64,000 bases of DNA from assembly GCF_042100115.1 (NCBI RefSeq), contig NC_091272.1, positions 2,914,001 to 2,978,000 of the forward strand. Reading direction: 5' to 3'. The position numbers were made by a program, and so were the translations under genes. Origin of the DNA: Alternaria dauci (taxonomy: Eukaryota > Ascomycota > Dothideomycetes > Pleosporales > Pleosporaceae). The notes under the pieces were generated by a model. That model ran no database searches. It had not been told where the DNA came from and worked only from the letters and a program-made list of their open reading frames with translations. This document shows, one piece after another, positions 21,415 through 33,637 of the stretch (position 1 is its first letter; the number at the start of each line of letters is the position of its first letter).

Positions 21415-22672
21415 TCACTCCGCGCAGTCGTGGATATCGCGTATCTCGACTTGCGCCTCTCTGTCACTCTTAGGAAAGACTTGCTTGAGACCTGCTTGGA
21501 AGACACCGACGTTGTAGTCGATGATGGCTTTCTTCTCCGCCGGGTTGTCCTGGCCCATAATGCACACCAAAGCGAGATATCTGTGTCCGTCGTCAGTAAA
21601 CCTACAGTATGTTACCGTAAACGTGGTCCGACTTACTTGTTGATCTCCCGCAAGTAAAGATACCTGCTGTTTTTTTTCTCCATCGTGATCAGGCTTTCAG
21701 CATCGTTGTTGCCTGTCTCGCTCTCATCTTCGCCCTCATCGGGTCGATCCCAGCCATAGATTTCACTGACATCGATGACCACGTCGATGTAATCAGAGCA
21801 TATCTCGTAGCTGCCGATATCGGTGGGACTCGTGTCTGTTGCAATATAGATCTTGCTCATGATGTCGAAGAGGTAGGCCTTTTCAATGTTGCATGCACCA
21901 CACAGGTTGTTGAGCAGTGCTTCGAGCGTGGGAAGCTGTGGGATGAGCTTTTGGATCACCTTGCTGAAAGCTTCGAAGATGGAGTGGTCGTAGATGGATG
22001 TTTGATAGAAGGATATAGGAGCTTGCTCGTAGCCGTGATCCGAGAGTTCATCTTGCACTCGTTGAATGATGTCCCGGAAGGTATCTCCGCGGAAGTCGTC
22101 CGACAGACCATCAACCTTGTGCACGAAGACTTCAACGTTGATGTTGGGATACGATTGCTGCAGGTTGAGGATCGTCATGTTCAGTCGCGCAATCGCATCG
22201 AGATATTCATCTTGGGCGTCAATAACCCAGATCAGAGCACCGATTTCCTCAAAGATATTGTCCGTATCGAAAGCAGGGTCGAAGTAGTCCAGATGACCAG
22301 GCAGATCCCATACTTGAAAGTCCATGAACGAGCTGGTATAATTGATTAGCGGATGAATGTGCACACGGCTCGAAAGACGTACTGCATGGATTCTTTCTTT
22401 ATCCGGTATGTTGTCTCGAGATACAGCGTCTCGCTTGGTGGTAGCTTGTGAAAGACAACGCTTGATATCGAAGATTTGCCACTCCTACGACCGTGTGGTT
22501 AGCGAGGCATGCATGCTGATGTTGTCTGATGTTACCTTCTCTGCCCCATGAGTAGCAACCGTGGCTTGCCATCTCCGGCCTTGCTATTCGGGACACGACC
22601 AGTGTGGTACTGCGGCGCAAAGTCAACAGGCGGTTCCTCGGCGTCTGGTAGGTCCTGCAGAAAACGATCCAT
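21415..22672 (-). CDS. GTR2: Rag-type GTPase Gtr2 (RagC/D)
   Basis: Exons 22672-22536, 22484-22383, 22332-21637 and 21580-21415 keep phase and give 366 aa. G1 (LMGQRRSGKSS) is split by intron 1. The G3 region reads [16 protein letters not shown] at about residues 84-99, and the G4-like HKVDGL at 151-156 is typical of Rag GTPases. The C-terminal half is the roadblock-like dimerisation domain, and the last exon ([20 protein letters not shown]) completes it. Gtr2 pairs with Gtr1 on the vacuole to signal amino acids to TORC1. The start at 22672 gives a normal-length N-terminus; an in-frame ATG at 22807 would add 45 residues and looks like 5' leader. Confidence 0.92.
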
Positions 22673-24486
22673 GGTCAACTGAGCACTTGGTTTGAGTAAG
22701 GATGAGCTGGCGGACGTTCGCCTCCCCTCTGCACAGCCGTATCGATTAAGATCGCGAGTAACATCAATGGTTGCTGACGGCCGCCGTGGCAGGAAACGGC
22801 TCTCCATGGTGAAGGGTAGTGGTACAGGGTATATCGCTAAGAGCAGAAGTCGCAAAACTAAGAGAAAATTGGGTATCGTGTGTTGGAGAAAGCGCCGCGC
22901 CGAGACAAGACAGATCAGAAAACAAAAAGCCGGCTCTTCCTATTTCACTTCACCTAGCCGGCATCTGCGCTGCGAAGCGTGGTACCCTCGATGGGAGGTG
23001 ACAGGCACGCTGCGACGACGTGTGGTACAAGACCAGCAGGGAGAGGCCACGAGGACGGGCAGTACATGAGAAGGGGAGCTGGCGAAGAAGTGACGAGTCA
23101 ATCAGGAGCCCCCGTGATGTTCTACAAGAGCAGACGGTGATACGCGCAAGGCAGTCGACACCGAGCGGAAGGCACCAAGGGGAGCTCAGGCCATGGTGCA
23201 GGCGTACATAGGGCTGAGGAAGTCGCAACGCACTCCGGGGCTTTGCGAGACAGCTAACCGGAAAGGGAAGACGACGATGCGCGTGGGCGGAACGCAAGGG
23301 AGTAAAAGAAGAAATTCTGGGCTCACCTCCATGGTTGTTCAGTGGTAGTGTAGCGTCTTTGCGCTGCGCACGGTGGTGACAGTCTCTAGGCCCGAGCCTG
23401 CCACTGCCCCAGAGCCGCTGTCCTTGCTGAGGAGCCAACAACGCCCAACTCCACCCACCACTTCAGCCAAACTCTCGGTATTATTATGTCGCTTCCAGGA
23501 ACACTTGCATCACCCTCCGCCAGGGTCCCCGTCCTGCCGATTTACTGGTCGCAAACGCTCTTTGTTGGCAATCAGAAGCCGAAGAAGCCGGGTCGGCAAG
23601 GATGACAGTCCGTGGGCGCCCAGTCGTCGGGCACCAGAGCGTCACTGCAGCACGAATCGAAACCGGGTCGGAGATAAGTCAATGCTGCTGATAGACAGCT
23701 GTCGTAGTACGATGCTGAAGCACCTGAGGACGTTGTAGAAGATGGATAAGTGTCATCGCAAGGAGACGGTTGGTCGCGTGCAGTCCACGTTCGCTTAACA
23801 CAGGAAGATCTTCAGGTACCATGACATGCTCCTTCTCAGCTTTCCAACACCAGCCCAACGACGATAACACAGCGAACGCCTTTGGAGTCTGTGGCTTGGA
23901 GTAATTGCCCGATTCGTGTGATCCAAAGTCAAACTCCGTCAGCCCAACTCTACTCGAGTCAACGCTAACGATATTACCGCATGGCAGGCAAGGATGCGTT
24001 TTCGCGCATAGCTATCCGCGGCAGCAAGGTTGCACGGCGGTCCAGGAACGCTCCCCAGCGTCACTGGTACCAGCATGGCATCCCCATCATCTTCGGATGA
24101 AGCAGATAGATGTGTATGAGTAATCTTAACAAAACGTCAGTATACGTGGGGTGCCGAACTTGCTCATTAATCTGTATGTTGCGCGCAACGCTTCTCGCTG
24201 TGTTCGTACATGACTAGAATACCAAAAGCAATATCAAAAAAAAGACCCGACGCTCCGGCCTAAGTATCCCTGTACGAAGTGCAGCATGTGAGACATATGC
24301 TGACTTCACACGCACTTGGAATCCAACCTAGAAATACAAACGCAAAGATCCAAAGCCACTATTTCCGTTCTCCATATCTCCGTACACCAAAAGCCCGCAC
24401 ATTTGCCCTGAAATCGACCTTTGCGTCAACAAGTGAAAATATCATCCCTCAATCCTGGTCGAGTGACACCAAGTACCTCGACTATT
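22673..24486. other. Intergenic, long upstream region of GTR2
   Basis: 1.8 kb with no frame I can support. A short tRNA-like stretch near 23335 lacks a B box. The sequence is GC-rich in the first kilobase and AT-richer towards 24300. Confidence 0.45.
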
Positions 24487-26177
24487 TCAGTCTCGCGGAC
24501 CCGTTACCTCGGCACCTAGGGTACCCGCAGCTAACTGACCCAGTCCGCCGAAGAAGGCGAGAAACAGGGCTAGCGCAGTCGATTCTCCAGCGTGAACTAA
24601 GTCTCCTTCCGGCGCAGAGCCGTCGGATTCCATTTCCTGCACAGCTCGCTTCGTCTTCTCGGATGGCTGATAGGTAGCATCGGCATCACTAGCAAACGAG
24701 CCTGCGTCTTCGTCCATGTCTGAGATACGCGCTTTCCCCCTTGTGCTGCGCCGCAGAGCTGCACTCGTCGGTCCTGAATGCGCTGCGCTAGATATACCAT
24801 TGACGGCCGAATTCTTAGCGGGACGTCCCGGCTTCCTCGGTGTTGTGGGTTCTACAGGCGACGAGGGCTCGCTTGCGTGCTCCATAACCCTGGCTAGGTC
24901 TTGCTTAAAGCTGACGTGTTTCTCGTGAGTCGGAACAAGGAAAGACAGTATGCTGTTTTCCAAGATAGCGTGCACATCTAGATCGCGCGTGAAGGTCCAC
25001 GTCAGCAAGCTGATGGCTGCGAAGAGAACATCAAGGCTTGTGACACTGATAGCCGGGTGCATACTGATATGCTTCAGGGCCTGGCCAGCGTTGCTGATGC
25101 TAGCGAGGAGCCTGTTCGTATTTGCTGAATCGCTCTTTCCGACGGAGTTGGAGAAGAGATCCCATACGTGAGAGCGCTGGGCGGGTCTGTTGACATAGAT
25201 CAGAGTGCTCCACACCCGCCAGTATACGAGAATCGAGGCGATGGACAGCGCGTGGAAGACTTTGGCGTATGATCTATGAGCCGCTGCCTTGGACGTGTGC
25301 TGGTGGCCGAGAGCGTAAGGGACCAGTTGTGGGGCAAAAGCGAAGGCTAGAGGCATGGTCAGATACCCCAATCGCATCATGCTCTTGTCGCCAAACTCGG
25401 AGACCAGTTGGGGGAAGAGGTTGAGTGTGATGAGCGACGCAACGATGCCAGTGTCGTAGACAAAGGCATATGGAGTGAACAGCGCATCGTGTAGTGGGCT
25501 ATCATCGTAGTGCATAGTCAAAGGCGTGTACAGAATTGTGATGAAGAACAAGCTCAAGGCATATCCTAGACTCCCGATTGAACTCAGTAGTACAAACGAG
25601 GCGATTGTCGTGTTGGAGAGATTGCGTCTGCGACCTTTGGAACATAAGTCAGCGGGGGAACTAGGGGCTGCATTGATTGCGCTGACATACCCTCTGCGCC
25701 CATGAAGATGGAGCTTGCAATCAGCCCAACAAAGTACTGGCTGGTGTAGAGGAAGCCTTCAGGCTTCATGATCCCAACCTTGTCGAATTCGCGAACAAGG
25801 TCTATGTCGGCGATCCAGTCAGCCAGGTACCAGCGTCCTTCCTCTCCAGTGCCGTACCAGCCACTCCACAGGCTGCCTGGAATGTCATGTTTATTCTCGC
25901 CAGCCCACCGAACATACGAGATAGCGCGCCAGAGGAAGGCGAAGCTGCCTACCGAGAGCAGTGAGAGCAGCGCAATGATAGAGAAGGTAACGGCATGACG
26001 ACGGCGAGCCGAGTCTTGTGAGCGCGTGCGCGTCGAGGGCGGCTGCGATTTGGCGGCGCGTCGAGTAGTGAGAAGCACACGAGCTGTGAGCACTGTGACG
26101 AGAAGTACTTGGCCGCCAAAAAGGGCGATGGGGAGCGAGTTACTGCGCGTGGACGCGACGGTGTCGACTGGTGCCAT
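24487..26177 (-). CDS. Polytopic membrane protein of unknown function with AT-hook-like tail
   Basis: Exons 26177-25691 and 25634-24487 (56-bp intron, GTATGT..AAG) give 544 aa. I count about eight or nine hydrophobic helices: near residues 16-36, 63-85, 147-162, 170-195, 215-240, 250-270, 290-312, 350-370 and a final one near 520-540. Between the last two is a soluble Ser/Pro/basic region with RKPGRPAKN, an AT-hook-like motif, and an acidic stretch. I do not recognise the family; similar proteins are annotated in ascomycetes only as integral membrane proteins. No neighbouring gene suggests a pathway. Confidence 0.75.
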
Positions 26178-26469
26178 GGTGTTGGTTGGGTATTGCGATC
26201 AAGGACAGGGACAGATGCGCATTACGCGACAGCAACTACGAAGGGGGTTGTTTGTTACAATACAGAAGCAAGTCAGCCCTTGCCTGGCTTGTTTTCACCT
26301 GGAACGCGCCTGCCTCCCCGCCGCCCACCAAGGGACGTCACTGACGTAGTTCTGGAGCTCACCCCTGTTTCACGCTAGACTATTCCGGCGTTGGCCGTCG
26401 ATCTGGCGCATCTCCGTTTTGGCCTGCAGCGACGCGAACTCGAGCATCCAACACGATACCCATTTTATC

Positions 26470-27561
26470 ATGCCACATACCTATGGAGACGAAGACCTCG
26501 ACAACGCCGACGACAAGTACCATGAATCGTCCGATGAAGACTTCAATCCCGACGCTGCCCCAGCCGAAGAGGCGTCCAGCTCCGAAGACGAAGACCATGT
26601 CACCATAGAACCCACACAGCGCAAGGGCAAGCGCAAGGCACCTGCTGATCAAGACCTCGACTCCGGCGACGAGGTGACAATACAAGCCGCGCGGAAGAAG
26701 CGGGCGAAGAAGAAGGGCAAGAAAGGCAGTAATGACGACGAGCTGATCATATCGGATGATGAAGGAGGGGATGGTGGACTCGTCAAAACGCGGGCCCAAC
26801 GGAGAGTCGAGGGCAAGGAGAGGAGACCACTTGCAAGAACCGAGGGCGCAACGGTGGACGTCGACGCGCTATGGGCTCAGATGACAGCGGCGCCTTTGAA
26901 GCCTCTGGAATTCGCCAAAACACAGGAAGCGGCCGCGCCACAGCATCATACGCCTGTAGTCAGCATTCCAGTGTCGGCTGAGGAAGAAGAACAGCTGACG
27001 GTCAAGAAAACATTTACATTCGCTGGGCAGGACACCACCGAGGAGAAGCAGATACCACGCTCGCAACTCGACAAATACCTCAAAGATGGTTGGAAGACAC
27101 TCGATGCACCCGCCACAACCACGCCTGCCGCAGAGTCCCCCAAAGATCGCTCCGACTCTGCCGGATCCAATCTCCGTCGTCCTCTCCGTCGCCCGTCACG
27201 ATTCGACCCTAACCCCACTGGCTATGTCCGCGCTCTCGCACCCGAATACCAACTCTCCTGGCCCCGTACATCCACCACCACCCTACGGCCCGATCAAGAG
27301 CCCGCCCCAGAAGCCGACGCTCCAATCACAAAGAAGGCAGAGAAGGCGCAGAAGCTCAATGTTGTGGACAAATCGCGCATGGATTGGACAGGTTTTGTGG
27401 ACAAGGAAGGCATCGCAGAGGAATTGGATACACATGGCAAGACCAAGGAAGCTTACTTGGGTCGTATGGAATTCTTGGCTGGTGTGGAGGCACGGAGAGA
27501 AGAGGAGAGGAGGAATTTGAAGATCAAGGCTGCTGCGGCCGCAGCGCCCATGGCAGGCTGA
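26470..27561 (+). CDS. SWC5: SWR1-complex subunit Swc5 (BCNT domain)
   Basis: Single exon, 363 aa, from the ATG at 26470. The N-terminal half is acidic with alternating Lys-rich patches (DEDLDNADDKYHESSDEDF), fitting a histone-binding chaperone segment. A DALWAQM motif is near residue 130. The C-terminal 75 residues carry the BCNT/Craniofacial-development domain: MDWTGFVDKEGIAEEL, then KEAYLGRMEFLAGVEARREE. Swc5 is needed for exchange of H2A.Z into nucleosomes by SWR1 in the nucleus. Length is close to yeast Swc5. The upstream membrane-protein gene is divergent, leaving about 290 bp of shared promoter. Confidence 0.9.
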   Translation: MPHTYGDEDLDNADDKYHESSDEDFNPDAAPAEEASSSEDEDHVTIEPTQRKGKRKAPADQDLDSGDEVTIQAARKKRAKKKGKKGSNDDELIISDDEGGDGGLVKTRAQRRVEGKERRPLARTEGATVDVDALWAQMTAAPLKPLEFAKTQEAAAPQHHTPVVSIPVSAEEEEQLTVKKTFTFAGQDTTEEKQIPRSQLDKYLKDGWKTLDAPATTTPAAESPKDRSDSAGSNLRRPLRRPSRFDPNPTGYVRALAPEYQLSWPRTSTTTLRPDQEPAPEADAPITKKAEKAQKLNVVDKSRMDWTGFVDKEGIAEELDTHGKTKEAYLGRMEFLAGVEARREEERRNLKIKAAAAAAPMAG

Positions 27562-27932
27562 GCAGTAGCGCCCGTAATGTTCTGGAGAGTTGCAGACGTT
27601 TTCCAATGATACCCACATGTCACTTTACAAGGACATGTTCCTTCCTGCTTCGCTGCCATGACTTCTTTTGCTCTGCGGCTGCGTGTGCCTGCTGGGACAA
27701 GGCGACCACACTCTTATTGGCACGTGAAACCACGCGTAATCATTATGTAGTTATTGTTTCATGCTAACAACGGTATGTGAAACGAAAGCGTAAATGGGTA
27801 TACTGCAGCGCTGATGCAACAGCAAGAAGCAAGCGTACAAGACCAGGAGATGAAACCAAAAAGCCAGATGAATGAAACAGATCTCTACATCCTTTCACCA
27901 CCCATCTACACTGTCAAATGTCTTGGATGTCA
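27562..27932. other. Intergenic between convergent genes
   Basis: Short 3' flanks of SWC5 and the RNA-dependent RNA polymerase gene. A CACGTG hexamer at 27721 is the only motif seen. No gene. Confidence 0.5.
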
Positions 27933-30900
27933 CTACAAGATAGGCTCCTCGAGCGCACTCTCGAAGTCGTCTTCCCCGTCTTCCCCGTCTTCCCCGTCGT
28001 GCTCAATCGGCGCCTTGATGGGTTTCGGCTTCATATTGGTACGGATCCATGAGACTACAGTCCTCGAGTCTTCAGAGCTCTTGGCCTTGAGCGTTGCAAG
28101 CTCACGTCCTGCCATCGTGAGGACGAATGTGGATTGTTCGGGCCGAGGAAACGTGTTGTACAACACTGATGCTTTGATCGTATCCCATAGACATGCTCCA
28201 GGCGTAAGATACTCCTCCAAAAGAGGCTGAATATGGGAATGGCCTGAAACATCGATGTGATAAGTCAGTATATGTTCCACAAGCAGTTCGTATACGGAAG
28301 ATCTTACCAGGGTCCTCAGGTAGCATAGCCCGGTACCGTTCGTAGCAGGTGTTCGCAACAGTGTTGAAGTGGTTGTTTGTGCTCACATTGCTGTGAACTC
28401 CCGCGTTCCAAGTGTTTTTCACATCTCTCAGTTTGCCAGTCAGAGACAGAAGTTCCTTCTCGATCGTGTTCGACTTCTTCTCACTGAGGTGCTTACTTGG
28501 ATACAGCAACGCGTCATCCCGTTGGATAGCTCTCGAGAAGACGGATTTGAGCATCACCATCGTCTCAATATTGTGCGCTCTGACAACATCGAAGTAGATG
28601 AAGTCTATTGCATGCTTCGACTTGTATTGATACGCCTTCTTCCGGAATTTCTCAACCTCTGCAGGGTCCTTGGTATTGGCACAATCTTCCATCGCGGTCT
28701 TGTAAACTGGCTGCTTCGGCTGTGTTGGTAGTCGGCGTTTCCACCGATCAAAGTCCGCCTGTGTAAAAACGTAACCTTGTTTCGAAGCATCGACTAACAA
28801 GTCATGCATATCATACAGCTGCTCAAGGTTTCGTGAATGAATGCGGTTTTCACTATAAGCCTGCTTCTCCGCAAAGATGGTGACGTGACCAAGTAGCGAA
28901 GGATTGTTGCGGAATTTGAATGCTTTACAGAGAAACTTATCCACGTCCTGAGGGTTGCTGGTATCCATGATATCCTTGAGCTTCTCAGTTCGCGTGTGTA
29001 TACCATATTTTGCAGGATTGGGGGACTCTACTGGCGCTGGCGCGTTCAGAAATGGCTGCACAAGTGTGGGATCCCAGCATACCCAGAACTTATCACCATC
29101 GTAATCACCTCCTTGAAGTTTTCCAGCTAGTGGGTAACGGCCTTTTGACGGAAAAACCACTACATCTACCAAGTGTGATAGCTCAGGGCGTATGGTTGTG
29201 CGCACTTTCTGAATATCTGAGCGACGACAAGCAGGCTGACGAGCAACCAAAGCCTCCATATCTCTAAGGCAAAGGTACTTTTCGTCTGTCTTCTCGTCGA
29301 CGAATGAAGATGAGAATAGCACCTGGATTTCACCTGGCTCCAAAACGCCAAAAGGATCCGCTACACCATACAAAAAGGCCGATTTGGCAAGAGGTACCCG
29401 CAGCTTGGATTCCTGAGATATCTGCTTTGTCTGAATGAAGCGCTCAAGGATTTTGGCAAGGTATGGGAACTCGGTGGGCAAAAAACCCGATTCCAGCAAG
29501 AACTTTAGCTTTTCCTCCAGAGACAATGGCAGTGCACCCTGCCAAGAGGGTTGAGTTTGGGTCTTTGCACCGTTCCGATGGACCCAATCGTAAGTCTTGA
29601 CAGGATCTGGAAGCAAGTCTAGCAGCTTTTTGCGTTCCATATCGAGACATTCCCTCATAAGGGCACAAATAGCTTCCATCTTTACGCCTCGATCAATTAG
29701 GATAGGAATGAACAATATATGTAGTTCCGACGGTGACGGTACGGAACTGTAGTTGGACACCTCGAAAGTGCGGTGATGACGTGGCTGGTCGTCAGGTGGG
29801 TGAAATTTCCGTTGACTCTGGTTAATTTTGATCCAATAGTCGAGATGATAAGGATCCTTGGTAAATGACTCTGCACTAACGATCCAGAGTCCCTTTGCCC
29901 CACCAATTCGTCCCTGGAATGCACTCGGCAAAGGACCAGAAACTTCAGTAACTTTCTTGTATAGCTGCCAGATGACTAATGCGGCACCCACAGATATAAT
30001 TGAACATCCGTCATTCATGACTTCAGTTTTGAAAAAAGACGGCCATTGTAGTTTTGGATCGTTAAATCGTGCGTCTTCAGGGTCGGTTGTAGCCATATCA
30101 TCATCCACGTAGATGATTTGCGATATGTCAAAACATAATGTTGGAACAGTTCGAGAAAGCCCGAGTTCGATGCGAGCAAAGACTTTGCAAAAGCCTTGAT
30201 TCTCGTTGGTATCGAGCGGTAGGAACCGATGAAGCATCTCACCCACTGAGCACGGTCGCTCAATGTCACATCCTTCTGTCGCGAAGAGCACAATCCTTTT
30301 GTCGTGGTCTATATCCTTCCGACGGGTATTCTTGCCCCTCTTCAAATCTTCAGTGTGGAAGACTCTCCATTTACGGCCCAAGAATGAATGTTCGACAAGG
30401 AGCCATGCTTGCCATTGACTCTGAACTTGTTGCATTTGACTGATGTTGAAACGGTTCGTCTTGGAAGAATTGAATTTTGGCGTGTGCAGGTATAGGAAGC
30501 GGTCTGAACCAAACATCCGCTCAAGACGACACGATTTGTCTGCCTGTACCGGTGACAATGACAGATTAACAACAGGACCAGTATCTTTATGGCTGAAATT
30601 GATGCGTCCTTTGAACGTATAACCGTCAAACTTGCGTTTCGCCGCTAGCCAGAGGCGACTTGACTCACGCAGCTTCACACGTGCAATATCGCGGTTTCTC
30701 TCGATGAAACACCAAAAGGCTTCTGAATCAGAAGACACGGTAGGTACGTCCATTCCATGAACCAACTTCCGTAGTGGGACAGAGTGTTCTATTGCCAGAC
30801 GTTGACAGACGAAGAGGATATGGTAGGGAATATGCACTAATGACCTAGGAAGTTCATCCACAAAGAGATTTTGGTTGGGTAGATTGCGTACTTCGTATGG

Positions 30901-32320
30901 CATCTTTAGCGGAGATTTCGTGACAAGAGACGTCTGCTCTTGATGGCTTGATACTCCGTTGGATGGGGGTGGTGTCGAAGTCAATACATGGGTTTGCGGA
31001 TCGCTCTCATTGGTAACGAGGGGCGCTTTGGAGTTTCCTTGCCTCGCATCTGGAGTTACTTCCGACTCATTCTGCTTGGTCTGAACCTCGAAAGAGGCCT
31101 GAAGGAGACCATCTTCATCGATAGAACCAAACGTCGACCTACTTTGACCACTGCTTCCCTGAGAATAGACTTCATTAAGATCTCGCTGAATGTCTTGTTC
31201 GTCCACTTCAGCTCCTGAACGCGACATAGCTTGGTAGAGATCGCGATCGTTTAGGGAAACCATGGTAGCCGAACTGGTCCTTGTCAATCTGGGTTTCGGA
31301 AGGTTCGTTCCCTGAAAATCTCTGACAGCATCGGACGTGAACGAAGTGTTCGTGGTAGCCGCCGTCTCCTGAGAAGAAAAAGCAGTGTTGTTGAAAGATG
31401 TGTTGACTGAGGATGAGCCTGAAGGTACAACCTGAAAAGATCGAGCCATGTTGAGAGTCGGCTTCACGAATTGTGGCGGCGCGATAGGCGAAGATTTGAG
31501 AGACCTGACAGCCTGCTTCCCTTTGGAGGTCTTGGTCAACTTTGCCGAGTTCTCAGACTGATCGTAGCTTTCGGAAGGCCTTTTCTTGGTGATGTGTAAA
31601 GAAATATGATTACTTGCCTGATAAAGCATCTTTGTTGTTCTAGTAGACGGTGATGGCGATGGCGATGGCGGTCGTGGTGTTCCGAATTCTTGGTCCATCT
31701 CATCCTCGGTGTCAACGTCTGTAGGTGACCCTGGATCGATGGCTGTCGCATAAGACTCACGCTCATCTTGCTGAGCGTCGAGCGAACGGGTTGTTGCCTG
31801 TGGAATTGACTTTACTCCTACGTTCGCGTTAGTTCTTGCATAACACTTTTCCCAACCTCATCTCTGCAAGCATGCTGGTGCGGTAAAATTGCATGTAGAA
31901 ACTTGCAGGACGTAAAAAGTAAGGGAACTTACTACTCGAGGCTGCCATCAGATTCTTGGCCGGCTCATCTTTTGGCTTCCTACTCCTTGGGACCAGCTGG
32001 CTCTCCTGCGTGTCAGACAGAATTTTATGAAGATTCACTAGGCGATCTTCGCGTGTTAGACTCGGCGCAAGATCTTCAAAGTCCCTGATCGCATGATCCA
32101 GGGCTGGCCGTGCTCTGTAGAACAGAAACTTGACAAGCGCATAGATCTTATCGGGAGCATCATCCTTGTTCGATCTCTTAGGCGACCATTCAGCGCCACG
32201 AAGCTTCAAGCCAATCTTCCATTCTTTTTCCAGTGAGCAAATCAGGTCGTCAATGGCTGCTCCAGGGCGGAAGTGCGGAGTTCCCGGTAGCGAAGCGGCA
32301 GGACCACCGTTACCCGCCAT
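27933..32320 (-). CDS. RNA-dependent RNA polymerase of the RNA-silencing pathway
   Basis: Exons 32320-31933, 31817-28308 and 28243-27933 join in phase and give 1402 aa. Residues about 130-330 are Ser/Thr-rich and probably disordered. The catalytic core is clear: PFGVLEPGEIQVLFSSSF, VVFPSKGRYPLAGKLQGG, then the DYDGD metal-binding motif near residue 1035 (GGDYDGDKFWVCWDP). This is the eukaryotic RdRP family (Neurospora QDE-1/SAD-1, plant RDR), which makes double-stranded RNA for Dicer. Which paralogue class this is cannot be decided by eye. The third exon ends in an EDG repeat tail. Intron 1 (115 bp) is the least certain junction; the phase and the Asp/Glu-rich continuation (TTRSLDAQQDERE) support it. 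Confidence 0.9.
27971..27997. repeat. Triple 9-bp tandem repeat in the RdRP C-terminus
   Basis: CTTCCCCGT is repeated three times exactly. On the coding strand it encodes repeated Glu-Asp-Gly in the acidic tail of the polymerase. Perfect repetition suggests recent slippage and likely length polymorphism. Confidence 0.8.
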
Positions 32321-32893
32321 GATGCAGGGCAACAGCGTACTAACACGCCTCGTGCTTCATGCGATCAAATCAATTACGAGAGCTCTTGCGAGAAAAAGAT
32401 GGAGGATAAGAGTTGGAGGAAGTGCGATACGGTGAGGGTGAGGTGGGTTGCGGAAGGCTGAGGATGCTGGAATGTGTGCCTGAGGCAGCGGTTACTAGGT
32501 GATGAAACCAGTGGTCTGTGCACGCAACGCGTTATCGCGCAGTCACGCGACGGAGCCATTCACCACGGAATACGATTCCACTACTGATCCACATAGCACT
32601 CTCCAAGAGCTTACTCAATATCCAAAAAAAATATTTCACAGCATCTCCACAGGAAACACCATAGTCCTTGGCGAGAATATCTAAAGGCTATCGCCGTGGA
32701 CAATGGTGGCCTAGTAGCGCGGATAGGAGAAGAATATCATGTGTCATATACGGCTCCGTAAGGTCGTCTAGATTTGTGCCATTTCGCTTTTCGCACTATG
32801 GCGGATATTTTCCCAAACATGCAATAGGTATTCGTGAAATTCAATGAACCGTGAACCAAGCCCCATCCTTCCTCCATCCAAGCTCTTTCAAGC
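32321..32893. other. Intergenic, RdRP promoter and TCTP 3' flank
   Basis: No supported gene. The region directly upstream of 32320 should hold the RdRP promoter. Confidence 0.5.
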
Positions 32894-33637
32894 TTAGACC
32901 TTCATCTCCTCAAGACCGTGCTTCCAGACAGTAACGTAGGGTGTGACACCGTCCTCGCGGTAGTTGAGGAGGACGATCATACCATCGGGGTTCATGGACT
33001 CGCCGGTGAAGAACTCGTAGTCCTTGAAGTTGGCAATGATCTTCTTGGCGTAGCCAGAGGCCTTGGACTCGAAGTCCTTGATGGTGGCCTCGTCAGCGCC
33101 CTTGTTCTTAAGGGCCTCCTTGACTGCCTTCATGTAGCCTGCATCTCGTCAGTCGTGCGCTTCCGGCAGTTTGTGCTAGCGTATTTACCCTTGAGGTAGG
33201 TAAGGTAGCCCTTCTTGTCGAAGCCGGTCTCGTTCAGGCGGAAAGAGTGGACGACGTCGATCTTGGTCTCTACATTGTCTTCGGCACCCTCCTCTTGCTC
33301 CTCAGCAGAAGCATTGGCACCAGTGTCTATGTGGTATTAGTTTTGTGACTGGTCCATGTGCATTGGTGGGACCCACCGAACTGTTCTCCTCCGACAGTGA
33401 TCTTGGTGCAGTCGGCCTCGTAGACGACGCCGTCGATCTCCTTGAGGTTGTACGAGTCGGAGATGATCTCGTCACCGGTGAGGATGTCCTGGGTAGAAAT
33501 CAGTACCATGCGTCTAGTGCAGAAAACGTGTTATCCTCGTATGCGCAAAGCATGGTGAAGCCTCACAGGGAAGGCGGGGTAGCAGGGCAGGCAAGAGCGA
33601 CGCAGCGCAGGGCAGAACGTACCTTGTAAATGAGCAT
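32894..33637 (-). CDS. TMA19: Translationally controlled tumour protein homologue (TCTP)
   Basis: Exons 33637-33623, 33488-33377, 33326-33189 and 33138-32894 give 169 aa. Signature regions are MLIYK plus [13 protein letters not shown], then the TCTP loop with [19 protein letters not shown], an acidic stretch ([10 protein letters not shown]), and the helical and C-terminal parts ([40 protein letters not shown]). Length matches the family. TCTP binds ribosome-associated factors and the mitochondrial surface under stress in yeast (Tma19). The first exon is only five codons and intron 1 (134 bp) is the longest. Confidence 0.95.

Noticed and set aside
21208..21657. Plus-strand open frame of 149 codons
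   Set aside because: It is antisense to the last Gtr2 exons, which are clearly conserved on the minus strand.
23335..23375. tRNA-like start (GGTTGTTCAGTGGTAGTG) resembling an A box
   Set aside because: No B box (GTTCGANTC) follows at a usable distance and no acceptor stem can be formed.
30138..31218. Plus-strand frames opposite the RdRP gene
   Set aside because: They are antisense shadows of a gene with an unambiguous catalytic motif.
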